Positions 6,880 through 12,570 of a stretch of 31,002 nucleotides of DNA are shown in pieces. Both the position numbers and the translations under genes were made by a program. The stretch lies in the IMG/VR virus record IMGVR_UViG_3300042691_017106, positions 1 through 31,002 of that record, one strand, 5' to 3'. The DNA comes from a virus. The notes below the pieces were generated by a model. That model was not told the origin of the DNA, ran no database searches, and saw nothing but the letters and a program-made list of their open reading frames with translations. Each line of letters opens with the position of its first letter. The first letter of the stretch is position 1.

Positions 6880-7008
6880 GGTCTTAGGACGTTTTTGCCG
6901 GTAATTCAGCGCAAGAGAGATGGTTCTCCAGCCAATCCCCTGCGCTGCAAGGGAGATGGGTGCAGGGCAGGATTTTCGCGCTTAGACTGGCGCAGACAGG
7001 ATTCTCTG

Positions 7009-7566
7009 CTATTCGTCGTCGTCTTCGGACGGATTCAGCGCCATCGGCGTAGCAGCAGGGAGGCTCAGGATCACCGGCGTGGTCATCGCGGTCGCCACGG
7101 CGTTCCCGATCTGTTCTGCCGCCTTCGGGTTCCGCAACGGGGCGTCATCCTCGACGATCTTGACCTGCAACGTCTGTGCGCCTTGGTGTTCCACGGTCTG
7201 CTTCTCGCCGTACTCGCTCGGGTTCGCCTTCGACGCGGCCCACTTGAGCGTGTCAATCAGCACCCGATCCAGCGCCGTCGTGCTGGTCGTAGACTCCCGC
7301 GCAATGTGCAGCGCCTCCTCCGCGAACGCTTGCCCCAGCATCCGCTTCATGCGCTGGTACTGGGCGAACTGCTGCTCGTCCTCGACCACCCACCGCCGCA
7401 CCTGCCCCTGCGACAAGACCTGCTCCCCCGTCTTCCCCGCCTTCCGCTGCTGCCGCGCAATGTCCCGCACCGTGTCCGCCAGCGTCTTCCCCTCCGCCAT
7501 CCCGTCCAGCACCATCTCCACGGCCTCCCGCCGCTCCGCCTCCGTCCACCGGCTCGTCCGCGCCAT
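7009..7566 (-). CDS. terS: Terminase small subunit (Sf6-type)
   Basis: 185 residues from ATG 7566, where GGCGGG precedes MARTSRW; an upstream extension to 7632 is not supported. The small subunit recognises the packaging start site and loads the large subunit. The N-terminal third is a helix-turn-helix region (WTEAERREAVEMVLDGMAEG, then TLADTVRDIA). The centre has the family-typical segment IDTLKWAASKANPSEYGEKQ, a close match to the D-xxx-W-xAS-K-xPxxYGxK signature of Sf6 gp1-like small terminases. The tail is acidic (PSEDDDE). The gene starts the leftward packaging operon and is unusually separated from terL by about 2.1 kb. The repeats at 6564-6879 lie directly downstream of it. Confidence 0.9.
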   Translation of the reverse strand: MARTSRWTEAERREAVEMVLDGMAEGKTLADTVRDIARQQRKAGKTGEQVLSQGQVRRWVVEDEQQFAQYQRMKRMLGQAFAEEALHIARESTTSTTALDRVLIDTLKWAASKANPSEYGEKQTVEHQGAQTLQVKIVEDDAPLRNPKAAEQIGNAVATAMTTPVILSLPAATPMALNPSEDDDE

Positions 7567-7823
7567 ATCCCGCCCCTTTGGGTGAAAGTGTGCCCACAAC
7601 CTAGCCCCCCTCTGCGCCCTTGACAAGTACACCCTTGCTTGTGCGTTGACTTGTACCCGTGCGATCTGACCGTGAGGAGGTGGTATAGGAATCCAGACGG
7701 CGCTCGGCGGGGTATAGGGGGGGGCTTTACCACTTTAGCTAACCCGTTGAATTGCAATAACTTACGCCCTCTTGCCTCTAGTTCCTTGGCAAGTGAGCGG
7801 ACAAAATGACCGATAATGCTAGA

Positions 7824-7838
7824 TGAGAACGGTTCTCA
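7824..7838. promoter_or_regulatory. 15-bp operator-like palindrome
   Basis: TGAGAAC-G-GTTCTCA is a perfect 7+1+7 palindrome lying roughly midway between the divergent genes. It is a plausible binding site for a dimeric regulator that controls both directions. The regulator is not identifiable. Confidence 0.5.
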
Positions 7839-8028
7839 ACTCTAATGAGACGCGCACGGGAGCTGGCCGCCGCAATGGTAGGCGGCACCCCTTCCATCCC
7901 CCCACGTCGCCCCCTCTCATGTCCCCCCTAGCTTCCCCCCTAGTTCGCCCTGGTGCGCGATCACGTCCTCTACTTTCGCCTGGCGCGATCGATCGCTGTC
8001 CCCTATCCGTAGATATGGCAAGCGACAC

Positions 8029-8079
8029 GAAAAATATTTTCATATTGCCCCTTGACATACTTTCGCGACGGGATATATT
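8029..8079 (+). promoter_or_regulatory. Strong rightward sigma70-type promoter with UP-like element
   Basis: A perfect -35 TTGACA (8052-8057), a 16-bp spacer and a -10 TATATT (8074-8079). An AT block including the palindrome AAAATATTTT (8031-8040) sits just upstream, where an UP element would be. Transcription would start near 8086, 40 bases before the first rightward gene. It is probably the main early promoter. Confidence 0.78.
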
Positions 8080-8125
8080 CCTAGTGTTCACTGTCGCACC
8101 CAACCCAACGCCAGAGACTCTAGCC

Positions 8126-8320
8126 ATGACGAAGCGCGACCGTATCGAACTTGAGAAGGCCACCGCAGCCGCCGCCACCGACCCCCACTGGGCAGCGGCG
8201 ACCCTCGCCGCCATGCACCGCAGCGCGGCCACCACGAAGGACGCCGCCGCCATTGCAAGCCTCGCCGCCACGCTGGGGCTCCCTGTGCGGTTCACGAACG
8301 GCTGCATGATCCCTGCCTGA
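8126..8320 (+). CDS. Small Ala-rich protein, first gene of the rightward unit
   Basis: 64 residues from ATG 8126, about 40 bases after the predicted transcription start. Two halves are visible: a charged start (MTKRDRIELEKATAAAATDP) and an Ala-rich helical part (WAAATLAAMHRSAATTKDAA then IASLAATLGLPVRF). It resembles short helical proteins that accompany phage early regions, but I recognise no family. Being first behind the strongest visible promoter, it should be expressed early and strongly, which is where phages commonly encode host-takeover or anti-defence peptides. That role is inference from position only. Confidence 0.72.
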   Translation: MTKRDRIELEKATAAAATDPHWAAATLAAMHRSAATTKDAAAIASLAATLGLPVRFTNGCMIPA

Positions 8321-8355
8321 CCCCCTCCCCCAACCCAACCAGAGGAACCCCCACC

Positions 8356-8658
8356 ATGACGAACGCAACCGACACTACCTACAACGGCTGGCCGAACTAC
8401 GAAACGTGGCGTGTCAACTTGGAGATGTTCGACGGCCTGACCGTGGCCGACATTGCGTGCACGGATGACACCGCTGATTTTCTGTCGCTTTATGCCAGCG
8501 TCCCCGTGGCGGAAGGGGTGCTTGGCGAGATGTTGCGCGAGCAGGCCGAAGATCTAATTCATGAAACCAGCACGGAAGGAATCGCCCGTGACTATGCGTT
8601 CGCGTTCCTGTCGCGGGTGGATTGGCGCAACATTGCCGCTCACAAGATCAACGATTAG
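8356..8658 (+). CDS. NGWxNYETWxVNLE-motif small protein
   Basis: 100 residues from ATG 8356 with AGAGGAA upstream. The N-terminal signature NGWPNYETWRVNLEMFDG is shared by a common phage and bacterial family of short proteins (DUF7249-like as I recall it, unverified). The remainder, with its LYASVPVAEGVLGEMLREQA and YAFAFLSRVDWRNIAAH segments, follows the same family layout of helices ending in a W-x-xIA motif. The function is unknown. It sits in the early cluster. Directly behind its stop is a nine-codon frame (ATG 8659 to TAA 8688), which I do not call as a gene. Confidence 0.88.
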   Translation: MTNATDTTYNGWPNYETWRVNLEMFDGLTVADIACTDDTADFLSLYASVPVAEGVLGEMLREQAEDLIHETSTEGIARDYAFAFLSRVDWRNIAAHKIND

Positions 8659-8699
8659 ATGGCCGAAGAACTGACCGAATACCGCTAACCCCGCCCAGC

Positions 8700-8723
8700 G
8701 CCCCTAGCACCCACGCTGGGGGC
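8700..8723 (+). terminator. 9-bp stem hairpin between early genes
   Basis: GCCCCTAGC-ACCCAC-GCTGGGGGC, with one G-T wobble. It is followed by a C/T-rich tail (TCCACCCTTCCC) rather than a true T-run. It could attenuate transcription or protect the upstream mRNA. Confidence 0.45.
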
Positions 8724-8749
8724 TCCACCCTTCCCTTGAGGCCCCGCCC

Positions 8750-8881
8750 ATGATCGATTTCTTAAACGACCCGATAGTACGCCGCGAACTAACGCTAGCG
8801 GTTACGTTCGCCCTGCAAGCTGGCCTAGCCATATCGCTGGCTTATCTGCTCTGCTCGCTCATTCGTCGCGTCACCCGCTAA
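8750..8881 (+). CDS. 43-residue single-pass membrane peptide
   Basis: ATG 8750 follows the leader GAGGCCCCGCCC, which closely matches the starts of neighbouring genes. The peptide has a short polar head (MIDFLNDPIVRRELT), a clear 20-residue hydrophobic helix (LAVTFALQAGLAIS then LAYLLCSLI) and a basic end (RRVTR). By the positive-inside rule the C-terminus is cytoplasmic. Small membrane peptides in phage early regions may act in superinfection exclusion or lysis inhibition. No family is recognisable. The shared ribosome-binding leader and clean membrane topology argue that it is real despite its size. Confidence 0.68.
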   Translation: MIDFLNDPIVRRELTLAVTFALQAGLAISLAYLLCSLIRRVTR

Positions 8882-8901
8882 CCCAAACCGGAACCCCGCC
8901 C

Positions 8902-9129
8902 ATGACCCCCGCCATGCAGCGCCTAGAATACTTACTAAATGCCAGTTTTACGCGATTTATAGATCGCCACCAAGACATATATCGGCGCGTAGAAAACGTG
9001 CAATGGTTCCGAGCGGCACGACTTGGGACGTTAGACACATTTGGGGGCCCCGAGCATTGCCGCCGCGTGATGTTAAACTGTGAACAGGAGATGGTGGCCC
9101 GCCCTGAACCGTGGCCGTGGGAACGGTAA
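8902..9129 (+). CDS. Small protein of unknown function
   Basis: 75 residues from ATG 8902 behind CCGGAACCCCGCCC, the recurring leader of this region. The N-terminal half is a basic amphipathic helix (MQRLEYLLNASFTRFIDRHQ, then DIYRRVENVQWF). The C-terminal half holds ARLGTLDTFGGPEHCRRVML and ends in a Trp/Pro/Arg motif (RPEPWPWER). I do not recognise it. The AT-leaning codon choice of the first 30 codons differs from the GC-rich rest. It lies directly after the membrane peptide and before a 584-base gap containing a hairpin. Confidence 0.7.
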   Translation: MTPAMQRLEYLLNASFTRFIDRHQDIYRRVENVQWFRAARLGTLDTFGGPEHCRRVMLNCEQEMVARPEPWPWER

Positions 9130-9156
9130 GGCTGGCCCGCGCCTAGAAACACGCAA

Positions 9157-9186
9157 CCCCCCGCCAGCCTTAAGCCGGTCGGGGGG
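9157..9186 (+). terminator. GC-rich hairpin after the first early gene group
   Basis: CCCCCCG (9157-9163) pairs with CGGGGGG (9180-9186), and further partial pairing closes a CTTAA loop. It lies about 30 bases after the 75-residue gene. It has no T-run, so termination would be Rho-dependent or partial. Confidence 0.45.
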
Positions 9187-9616
9187 CGCGATGTCCGGGA
9201 GTCCACAGCTCCCGAACTATTCACCTGTGCCCATGAGAGAGTTTACCCGGTCACCAAAGGGGTAACCGTGGGCGAGCCTACTCAAGCACAGTGACTACGT
9301 TTCCGGAGGGGCTACCCGGTCAGGTTCTCACGCTGCCGCCCTCGCCTGTCCGCTGGTACGCATGAACCAGTCCCGCCAGCTTGCCATTGGTGACCGGCCC
9401 CGTTGCTCTCCAGCAGTGCGGGGATTGTATTCGCGGCAAGCCTTCTTCCCGTTGTTTCTCGCGCCGCTGTGGACGGCCCGGAGGGTAACGGTGTCAGACA
9501 CCCGCGCCAACGATATGTCCCCGCGCCAGCCAACGCAACGGACACGCGAGCGCCAATGGCCCGCGCCTGGGCAAGCGCAAAATGCCCGCGCAAGGGGAAC
9601 CGTTCGCGCCCGCGCC

Positions 9617-9628
9617 ATTGCCGGCAAT
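9617..9628. promoter_or_regulatory. 12-bp perfect palindrome upstream of a promoter
   Basis: ATTGCCGGCAAT ends 20 bases before the -35 box at 9649. The position fits an activator or repressor site for that promoter. Confidence 0.4.
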
Positions 9629-9648
9629 AGTTTCGTAACCCTGGGCCA

Positions 9649-9677
9649 TTGACAAGCTAGATAGCCGGTTGTACTTT
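9649..9677 (+). promoter_or_regulatory. Rightward promoter
   Basis: TTGACA (9649-9654), a 17-bp spacer and TACTTT (9672-9677) followed by CG. The same TTGACAAG and TACTTTCG words recur in the promoter at 10220. Transcription would start about 30 bases before the gene at 9714. Confidence 0.68.
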
Positions 9678-9713
9678 CGTGTGGTAGGCCATTCACTCTT
9701 TCACGGAGCCGGT

Positions 9714-9890
9714 ATGACGACTGCACAGAAGATCGAAAAGCTAGAAGCTCGCAGGGCGAACATCGTAGAGACTCGCGCCGAGTATGTCCGCATGGGACAC
9801 GGGTTGTCGGTCATGATGTGCAACGGACTCATTGCCGAGTGCGACGAAAAGATTGCCCGCCTGAGCAAGAAACTCGCGCCAGCGTCATAA
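9714..9890 (+). CDS. Short coiled-coil protein
   Basis: 58 residues from ATG 9714. It is a single helical hairpin: charged helix MTTAQKIEKLEARRANIVET, a turn around MGHGLSVMMCNGL, then helix IAECDEKIARLSKKLA. The layout suggests a small dimeric coiled coil. No family is recognised. It is the first gene behind its own promoter (9649-9677), so it is likely expressed on its own schedule. A longer in-frame start (TTG at 9669) lies inside the promoter's -10 and is rejected. Confidence 0.72.
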   Translation: MTTAQKIEKLEARRANIVETRAEYVRMGHGLSVMMCNGLIAECDEKIARLSKKLAPAS

Positions 9891-9921
9891 CGCCACTCAG
9901 ACACACCCAGGAGACTCGCCC

Positions 9922-10209
9922 GTGCCCCGCTATTCCCGCGCCACCATTGCCGCCACCGCCCTCGGGTGGGACTCAGCCGAGATGGCCGACGCCAGATACC
10001 AGCCCACCCGCTTTTACAATGTCCCCGTTTGGTCCGCTGATGACGGATTTATCACGGTCGCCACTCGCGCCGAACTCGCCCGCATGGACCAGCGGGGCGG
10101 TGGGGCGGAATGTTGGGATTGGGAGCCGCACCCCGACCAATTCGCGCAACGCCTCGCGACGAATATGAATCCCCCGCGCATTGTCTTTATCACTCGCGAA
10201 AATTCGTGA
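9922..10209 (+). CDS. Small protein of unknown function
   Basis: 95 residues from GTG 9922, preceded by AGGAGA at good spacing. The sequence is aromatic-rich: YSRATIAATALGWDSAEMAD, then RFYNVPVWSADDGFITVATR, then a Gly/Trp segment (GGGAECWDWEPHPDQFAQRL) and a final hydrophobic strand PRIVFITREN. The alternation of strands and short helices suggests a compact alpha/beta domain. I do not recognise it. The gene ends 10 bases before the next promoter (10220), so the promoter interrupts this run of small genes. Confidence 0.75.
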   Translation: MPRYSRATIAATALGWDSAEMADARYQPTRFYNVPVWSADDGFITVATRAELARMDQRGGGAECWDWEPHPDQFAQRLATNMNPPRIVFITRENS

Positions 10210-10219
10210 CGCCAGCCTA

Positions 10220-10247
10220 TTGACAAGGCAGCGGGGCGTGTTACTTT
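10220..10247 (+). promoter_or_regulatory. Rightward promoter
   Basis: TTGACA (10220-10225), a 16-bp spacer and TACTTT (10242-10247), followed by CG. It shares TTGACAAG and TACTTTCG with the promoter at 9649. The next gene starts at 10295. Confidence 0.66.
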
Positions 10248-10294
10248 CGTACACGTTCCCGCGCCACCCTACCCCAACGATAGGAACCCCGCCC

Positions 10295-10570
10295 ATGCCA
10301 GTAGACACAACCGACAGCGAGCGCAACGAACTGCTAGTCAATGTCCTCTCCCCTAGAGTGGAGAACGTTTCGATTAAGGTCCGCTGCGATAGCTGCGATA
10401 CCGTAAACCATTGGCAACGGTGGCAGATGAGAGAAATACCGGAATGTCCGGGCGAGTCGGGGTGCGTGTGCTGGTATTGCGGTGATACAAATGCGCCCCC
10501 GTCCGTTGGGATGGCGATTTACGACTGGCTGGTGCAGGTGATGGACATGGATCAAGAGCGATCCAAGTAA
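10295..10570 (+). CDS. Small zinc-binding protein with two Cys pairs
   Basis: 91 residues from ATG 10295 behind AGGAACCCCGCCC. After an acidic start (MPVDTTDSERNELL) and a beta strand (RVENVSIKVRC) comes CDSC, then WQRWQMREIPECPGESG, then CVCWYCGD. The CxxC pairs separated by a Trp-rich 26-residue loop indicate a zinc ribbon. The C-terminal helix is VGMAIYDWLVQVMDMDQ. It is not a recognised family. It starts the third promoter-led unit of the early region, and the two Cys-bearing proteins at 10619 and 11082 are in the same transcript, suggesting a set of small nucleic-acid or protein binding factors. Confidence 0.78.
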   Translation: MPVDTTDSERNELLVNVLSPRVENVSIKVRCDSCDTVNHWQRWQMREIPECPGESGCVCWYCGDTNAPPSVGMAIYDWLVQVMDMDQERSK

Positions 10571-10618
10571 TACGCAAAACGCAAGAACCCAACCCCAATA
10601 CCTAGAGGATTCCCGCCA

Positions 10619-10825
10619 GTGTCCAAAACCGCCGCCGATTGCTGTATCTGTGCCGTTGAACCCGCTACCGACCGTTTCGGCTGGTGTGACCGTTGCGCCG
10701 CGTTGTATGACCAGCCAACCGAGCCGGCCGAGGCCGAGGAGGAGGATATGGAGGCCCAATGGCTCAACGCCGTGCTGTTATCCACCCTGTTCAGCAACGC
10801 CGAGCACATGGAGCTGGCCCAGTGA
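10619..10825 (+). CDS. Small Cys-rich (treble-clef-like) protein
   Basis: 68 residues from GTG 10619, preceded by AGAGGAT. The N-terminus CCICAVEPATDRFGWCDRCA has CxxC and CxxC spaced by 11 residues and so is likely to bind one zinc. The rest is strongly acidic (EPAEAEEEDMEAQW) and ends in a short hydrophobic helix (LNAVLLSTLFSNAEHMELAQ). Its stop overlaps the next gene's GTG (GTGA), starting the long chain of coupled genes. The function is unknown. A zinc head with an acidic tail would suit binding to a host transcription or DNA-binding protein, which is speculation. Confidence 0.72.
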   Translation: MSKTAADCCICAVEPATDRFGWCDRCAALYDQPTEPAEAEEEDMEAQWLNAVLLSTLFSNAEHMELAQ

Positions 10826-11085
10826 GCGCCGTGATCCGCACCCGTGAAGTTCGTGGCCCGTCCGGACAGCTCGCTATCGTGTCCTCTGTCCGTGACTCGC
10901 GCTTCCTCCCCGTCCGGCATACGGTCGGGCGGGTGCTGCCCCGCTCGTGCCTCCCCGTGGCCGTGTTCATTGACGCTCCGCGCCCGGGGGATGTCGCCAT
11001 TGGGTCCGCGACGGTCTTTCGGGGCAACTTCGCGGCAGCGGTAGCGTTCGCGGAAGCAATGGTCGCCGACCCCGATGCCACATGA
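10822..11085 (+). CDS. Small basic protein of unknown function
   Basis: 87 residues from GTG 10822, overlapping the previous stop (GTGA). The sequence is beta-rich: VSAVIRTREVRGPSGQLAIV, RFLPVRHTVGRVLPRSCLPV, then AVFIDAPRPGDVAIGSATVF and a final helix FAAAVAFAEAMV. An upstream ATG at 10759 would place 21 residues in shadow sequence of the preceding gene, so the overlapping GTG is preferred. No family is recognised. It ends in ATGA with the next gene. Confidence 0.68.
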   Translation: MSAVIRTREVRGPSGQLAIVSSVRDSRFLPVRHTVGRVLPRSCLPVAVFIDAPRPGDVAIGSATVFRGNFAAAVAFAEAMVADPDAT

Positions 11086-11495
11086 AACTCCTCGCGCTGT
11101 GTCTCGCGCTCGTGGCCGTGGCTGGGACCGCGACCGTGTGGGTGCTGTGGCAGGACGGCTGGATATCGGCCCAGTGGCGCTCGTGGAGATCCAAGTGGCG
11201 GTCCCCACCGGCACGGGAGGCGGTGCCCCTGCCGGTGCCGTGCCTTGAACCTGCCGAGGAGGAGTGGGTGGAGATATGGGGCGAGATCCCCGGCCTCCCA
11301 GACGACCCCGCGCAATGGGACACCACGGTGCAGCAACGCATGGACGACATTGAAACCGTAGGCGAGCGCGACGGCTGGCGCTGTGGCCTCTGTCATACCC
11401 CAGCCGATCACCTGTATTTCATCGAACTGCACGACGACGGGACGCTATGCTGCGCCGTCTGTGCCCAAATCCTCGACGCGGGAGCCTTAGAGTGA
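11082..11495 (+). CDS. Membrane-anchored zinc-ribbon protein
   Basis: 137 residues from ATG 11082 (ATGA overlap). The N-terminus is a membrane helix or uncleaved signal (LLALCLALVAVAGTATVWVL). A Trp/Arg-rich basic stretch (WISAQWRSWRSKWRS) follows, then a Pro/Glu linker, and at the end CGLCHTPADHLYFIELHDDG then CCAVC, which is a zinc-ribbon arrangement. The basic residues after the helix place the zinc domain in the cytoplasm. The start of a zinc ribbon tethered at the membrane, with an HNH-like spacing (HTPADHLYFIEL), is unusual. No nuclease activity is claimed, as the second His/Asn motif is incomplete. Confidence 0.76.
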   Translation: MKLLALCLALVAVAGTATVWVLWQDGWISAQWRSWRSKWRSPPAREAVPLPVPCLEPAEEEWVEIWGEIPGLPDDPAQWDTTVQQRMDDIETVGERDGWRCGLCHTPADHLYFIELHDDGTLCCAVCAQILDAGALE

Positions 11496-12286
11496 GCGCG
11501 AATACTTTGCACGACAAGCTGGAACAGATCACCACGTTAGCGCGTGGCAAGCATGACGAAGGCGAGGCGATGTGCGCGATGGAAGCGGTCGCGTGGCTCG
11601 CTGGCGAACCGTGGAACGATGCCCCGCAGTGTGCCTCACCAGTGATCGCGGCGTTTATGCGATCATGGAATGATGCGCTCCCCGATGCTGATCGTGCGCG
11701 GCTGCTGCTCCCGTTGTTGCCTGATGTGATCGGAACGCGCACCACCGATGCCGATGACGAGACTCGCGCATGGATGGCGACGGACTGGCTGGTGAGGGTC
11801 AATGCTCCGGCGTGGTTGGACCTCACGCCGTGGCTTGAGGCCCACGCGGCGGCACTTCGGGCGCTTCCACCGATCATGTCGTCTGCTATCGCTCGGGACA
11901 GTCAGTTGGTCATCACGGCGGCAAGTGTTGCGGCAGGGGCTGCGGTAAGTGTTGCGGAATGGGCTGCGGCATGGGCTGCGACATGGGCTGCGGCAGGGGC
12001 TGCGGTAAGTGTTGCGACATGGGCTGCGGCAGGGGCTGCGGCAAGGGCTGCGGCATGGGCTGCGGCAGGGGCTGCGGCAAGGGCTGCGGCAGGGGCTGCG
12101 GCAAGGGATGCGGTAAGGGCTGCGGAATGGGCTGCGGCATGGGCTGCGGCAAGGGCTGCGGCAAGGGATGCGGTAAGTGTTTCTGCGGCTAGGGATGCAC
12201 TCGCGCCCACCGTCACGACACTGCAAGCGTCCGCGCAGGACTTGGTGCGCCGGATGTGTGCGGTGGGGCGGGATGCAAGCGCATGA
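11492..12286 (+). CDS. Helical protein with a C-terminal AAA-(W/R/G) repeat array
   Basis: 264 residues from GTG 11492 (GTGA overlap). Residues 1-140 form a helical domain with CAMEAVAWLAGEPWNDAPQC, DADRARLLLPLLPDVIGTR and MATDWLVRVNAPAWLDLTPW. This pattern occurs in a bacterial and phage family of unknown function that commonly carries Ala-rich repeats. Residues about 146-232 are 22 near-identical four-residue units (AAAW, AAAR, AAAG, with AVSV and ARDA variants). A short domain ends the protein (LAPTVTTLQASAQDLVRR). Periodic Trp/Arg on an Ala helix suggests a long amphipathic rod. Some Ala-rich proteins of this look have been annotated as immunity proteins, but that is not established here. 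Confidence 0.85.
   Translation: MSANTLHDKLEQITTLARGKHDEGEAMCAMEAVAWLAGEPWNDAPQCASPVIAAFMRSWNDALPDADRARLLLPLLPDVIGTRTTDADDETRAWMATDWLVRVNAPAWLDLTPWLEAHAAALRALPPIMSSAIARDSQLVITAASVAAGAAVSVAEWAAAWAATWAAAGAAVSVATWAAAGAAARAAAWAAAGAAARAAAGAAARDAVRAAEWAAAWAAARAAARDAVSVSAARDALAPTVTTLQASAQDLVRRMCAVGRDASA
11926..12188 (+). repeat. In-frame 12-bp tandem repeat tract (about 22 units)
   Basis: The core unit is TGCGGCANGGGC, coding A-A-(W/R/G)-A. Most variation falls on the first base of one codon (TGG, AGG, GGG) and on a GCA/GTA/ACA/GAA codon. All six frames remain largely open across the tract, which explains spurious Cys/Gly-rich and Pro/Gln-rich frames. Such a tract is prone to slippage in multiples of 12 bases, which would keep the frame. 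Confidence 0.85.
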
Positions 12287-12570
12287 GTGCGACACCAGAT
12301 CCGACCGACGCGAAAGCTGATGGCAACTTCGGGAGCGCGGGAGGCAATCACCGCGCCGGATACGGAGACAGACTCGCCAACGCCGAGAAGTGGGCACGGA
12401 AGGGCGGCACGTTGAACGCCGGAGAGGGGGCGATTTTGTGCGAGGAGATCGACCGGCTGCGCGAGGTAGTGAGAATGGCGTTCTTTGAGGGGGCTGCGCT
12501 TAACGGTCCCTGCGCGAGTGAGTGGGAATGGGAACAGTCAGAATCATGCAAGGCGCAGGAGGGCGCATGA
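12283..12570 (+). CDS. Small protein with EIDRLRE helix
   Basis: 95 residues from ATG 12283 (ATGA overlap with the preceding stop). A polar, Gly/Asn-rich start (FGSAGGNHRAGYGDRLANAE) is followed by KWARKGGTLNAGEGAILCEE, then the helix IDRLREVVRMAFFEGAAL and an acidic, Trp-bearing end (EWEWEQSESCKAQEGA). The motif EIDRLRE and the last residues QEGA recur in the next gene. The recurrence is because both genes end in the same DNA string, CAGGAGGGCGCATGA, which supplies the Shine-Dalgarno and start of the following gene. The function is unknown. Confidence 0.74.
   Translation: MSATPDPTDAKADGNFGSAGGNHRAGYGDRLANAEKWARKGGTLNAGEGAILCEEIDRLREVVRMAFFEGAALNGPCASEWEWEQSESCKAQEGA

Larger units (their letters stand above)
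6564..7008. other. Non-coding, repeat-dense AT-rich gap between tRNA and small terminase
   Basis: 445 bases without a convincing gene on either strand. The left two thirds is far more AT-rich than the rest of the window. It holds four perfect inverted repeats, a nested hairpin, three GTTAAC palindromes, two 13-bp direct repeats and three copies of an 8-mer, listed separately. Three rightward TTGACA hexamers (6616, 6717, 6792) occur without good -10 partners. The last 110 bases are GC-rich and unremarkable. Candidate roles are a replication origin, a pac/cos recognition region for the neighbouring small terminase, or a structured RNA. The sequence alone does not choose between them. Confidence 0.7.
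7567..8125. other. Divergent intergenic control region
   Basis: 559 bases between the leftward small terminase and the first rightward gene. It contains TTGACAAGTACAC (7620-7632) and the near copy TTGACTTGTAC (7646-7656), a 15-bp operator-like palindrome (7824-7838), a hairpin GCCGCC/GGCGGC (7866-7886), a pyrimidine-rich tract, and an UP-element-like AT block with a strong promoter (8029-8079). A 165-codon open frame from 7823 crosses it, but only its last 64 codons look like a protein. No leftward promoter with a good -35 was found. Confidence 0.75.
9130..9713 (+). other. 584-base gap: hairpin, palindrome, promoter, no convincing gene
   Basis: A 96-codon rightward frame (9362-9652) and a 132-codon leftward frame (9328-9726) overlap here. 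Both are Arg/Ala/Pro-rich with no recognisable motifs, and neither has a good start, so I leave them out. What is visible is a GC-rich hairpin (9157-9186), repeats of ACCCGGTCA (near 9245 and 9314), many CCCGCGCC words, a 12-bp palindrome (9617-9628) and a promoter (9649-9677). A structured non-coding RNA is possible but not demonstrated. Confidence 0.55.

Noticed and set aside
6895-7623. 242-codon rightward frame opposite the small terminase
   Set aside because: Arg/Leu/Pro-rich shadow of the terminase gene, which has clear family motifs.
7823-8125. N-terminal extension of the first early gene to 7823
   Set aside because: It would cross the strongest promoter, and its translation is low-complexity and Pro/Ser-rich; the real start is ATG 8126.
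8659-8688. Nine-codon frame directly after the NYETW gene
   Set aside because: Too short to support without expression data; there is no independent ribosome-binding site.
9187-9640. Group I intron
   Set aside because: I looked for the conserved core pairings and could not find them, and the flanks do not form a split gene.
9328-9726. Overlapping frames of 96 codons (+) and 132 codons (-)
   Set aside because: No family pattern, poor starts, Arg/Pro-rich translations typical of shadow frames in GC-rich non-coding DNA.
11926-12188. Possible target of a diversity-generating retroelement
   Set aside because: No reverse transcriptase or template repeat is in the window, and variation is not limited to adenines.
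11959-12192. Cys/Gly-rich rightward frame and Pro/Gln-rich leftward frames
   Set aside because: They are shadows of the 12-bp repeat tract in the Ala-repeat gene; every frame is open there.
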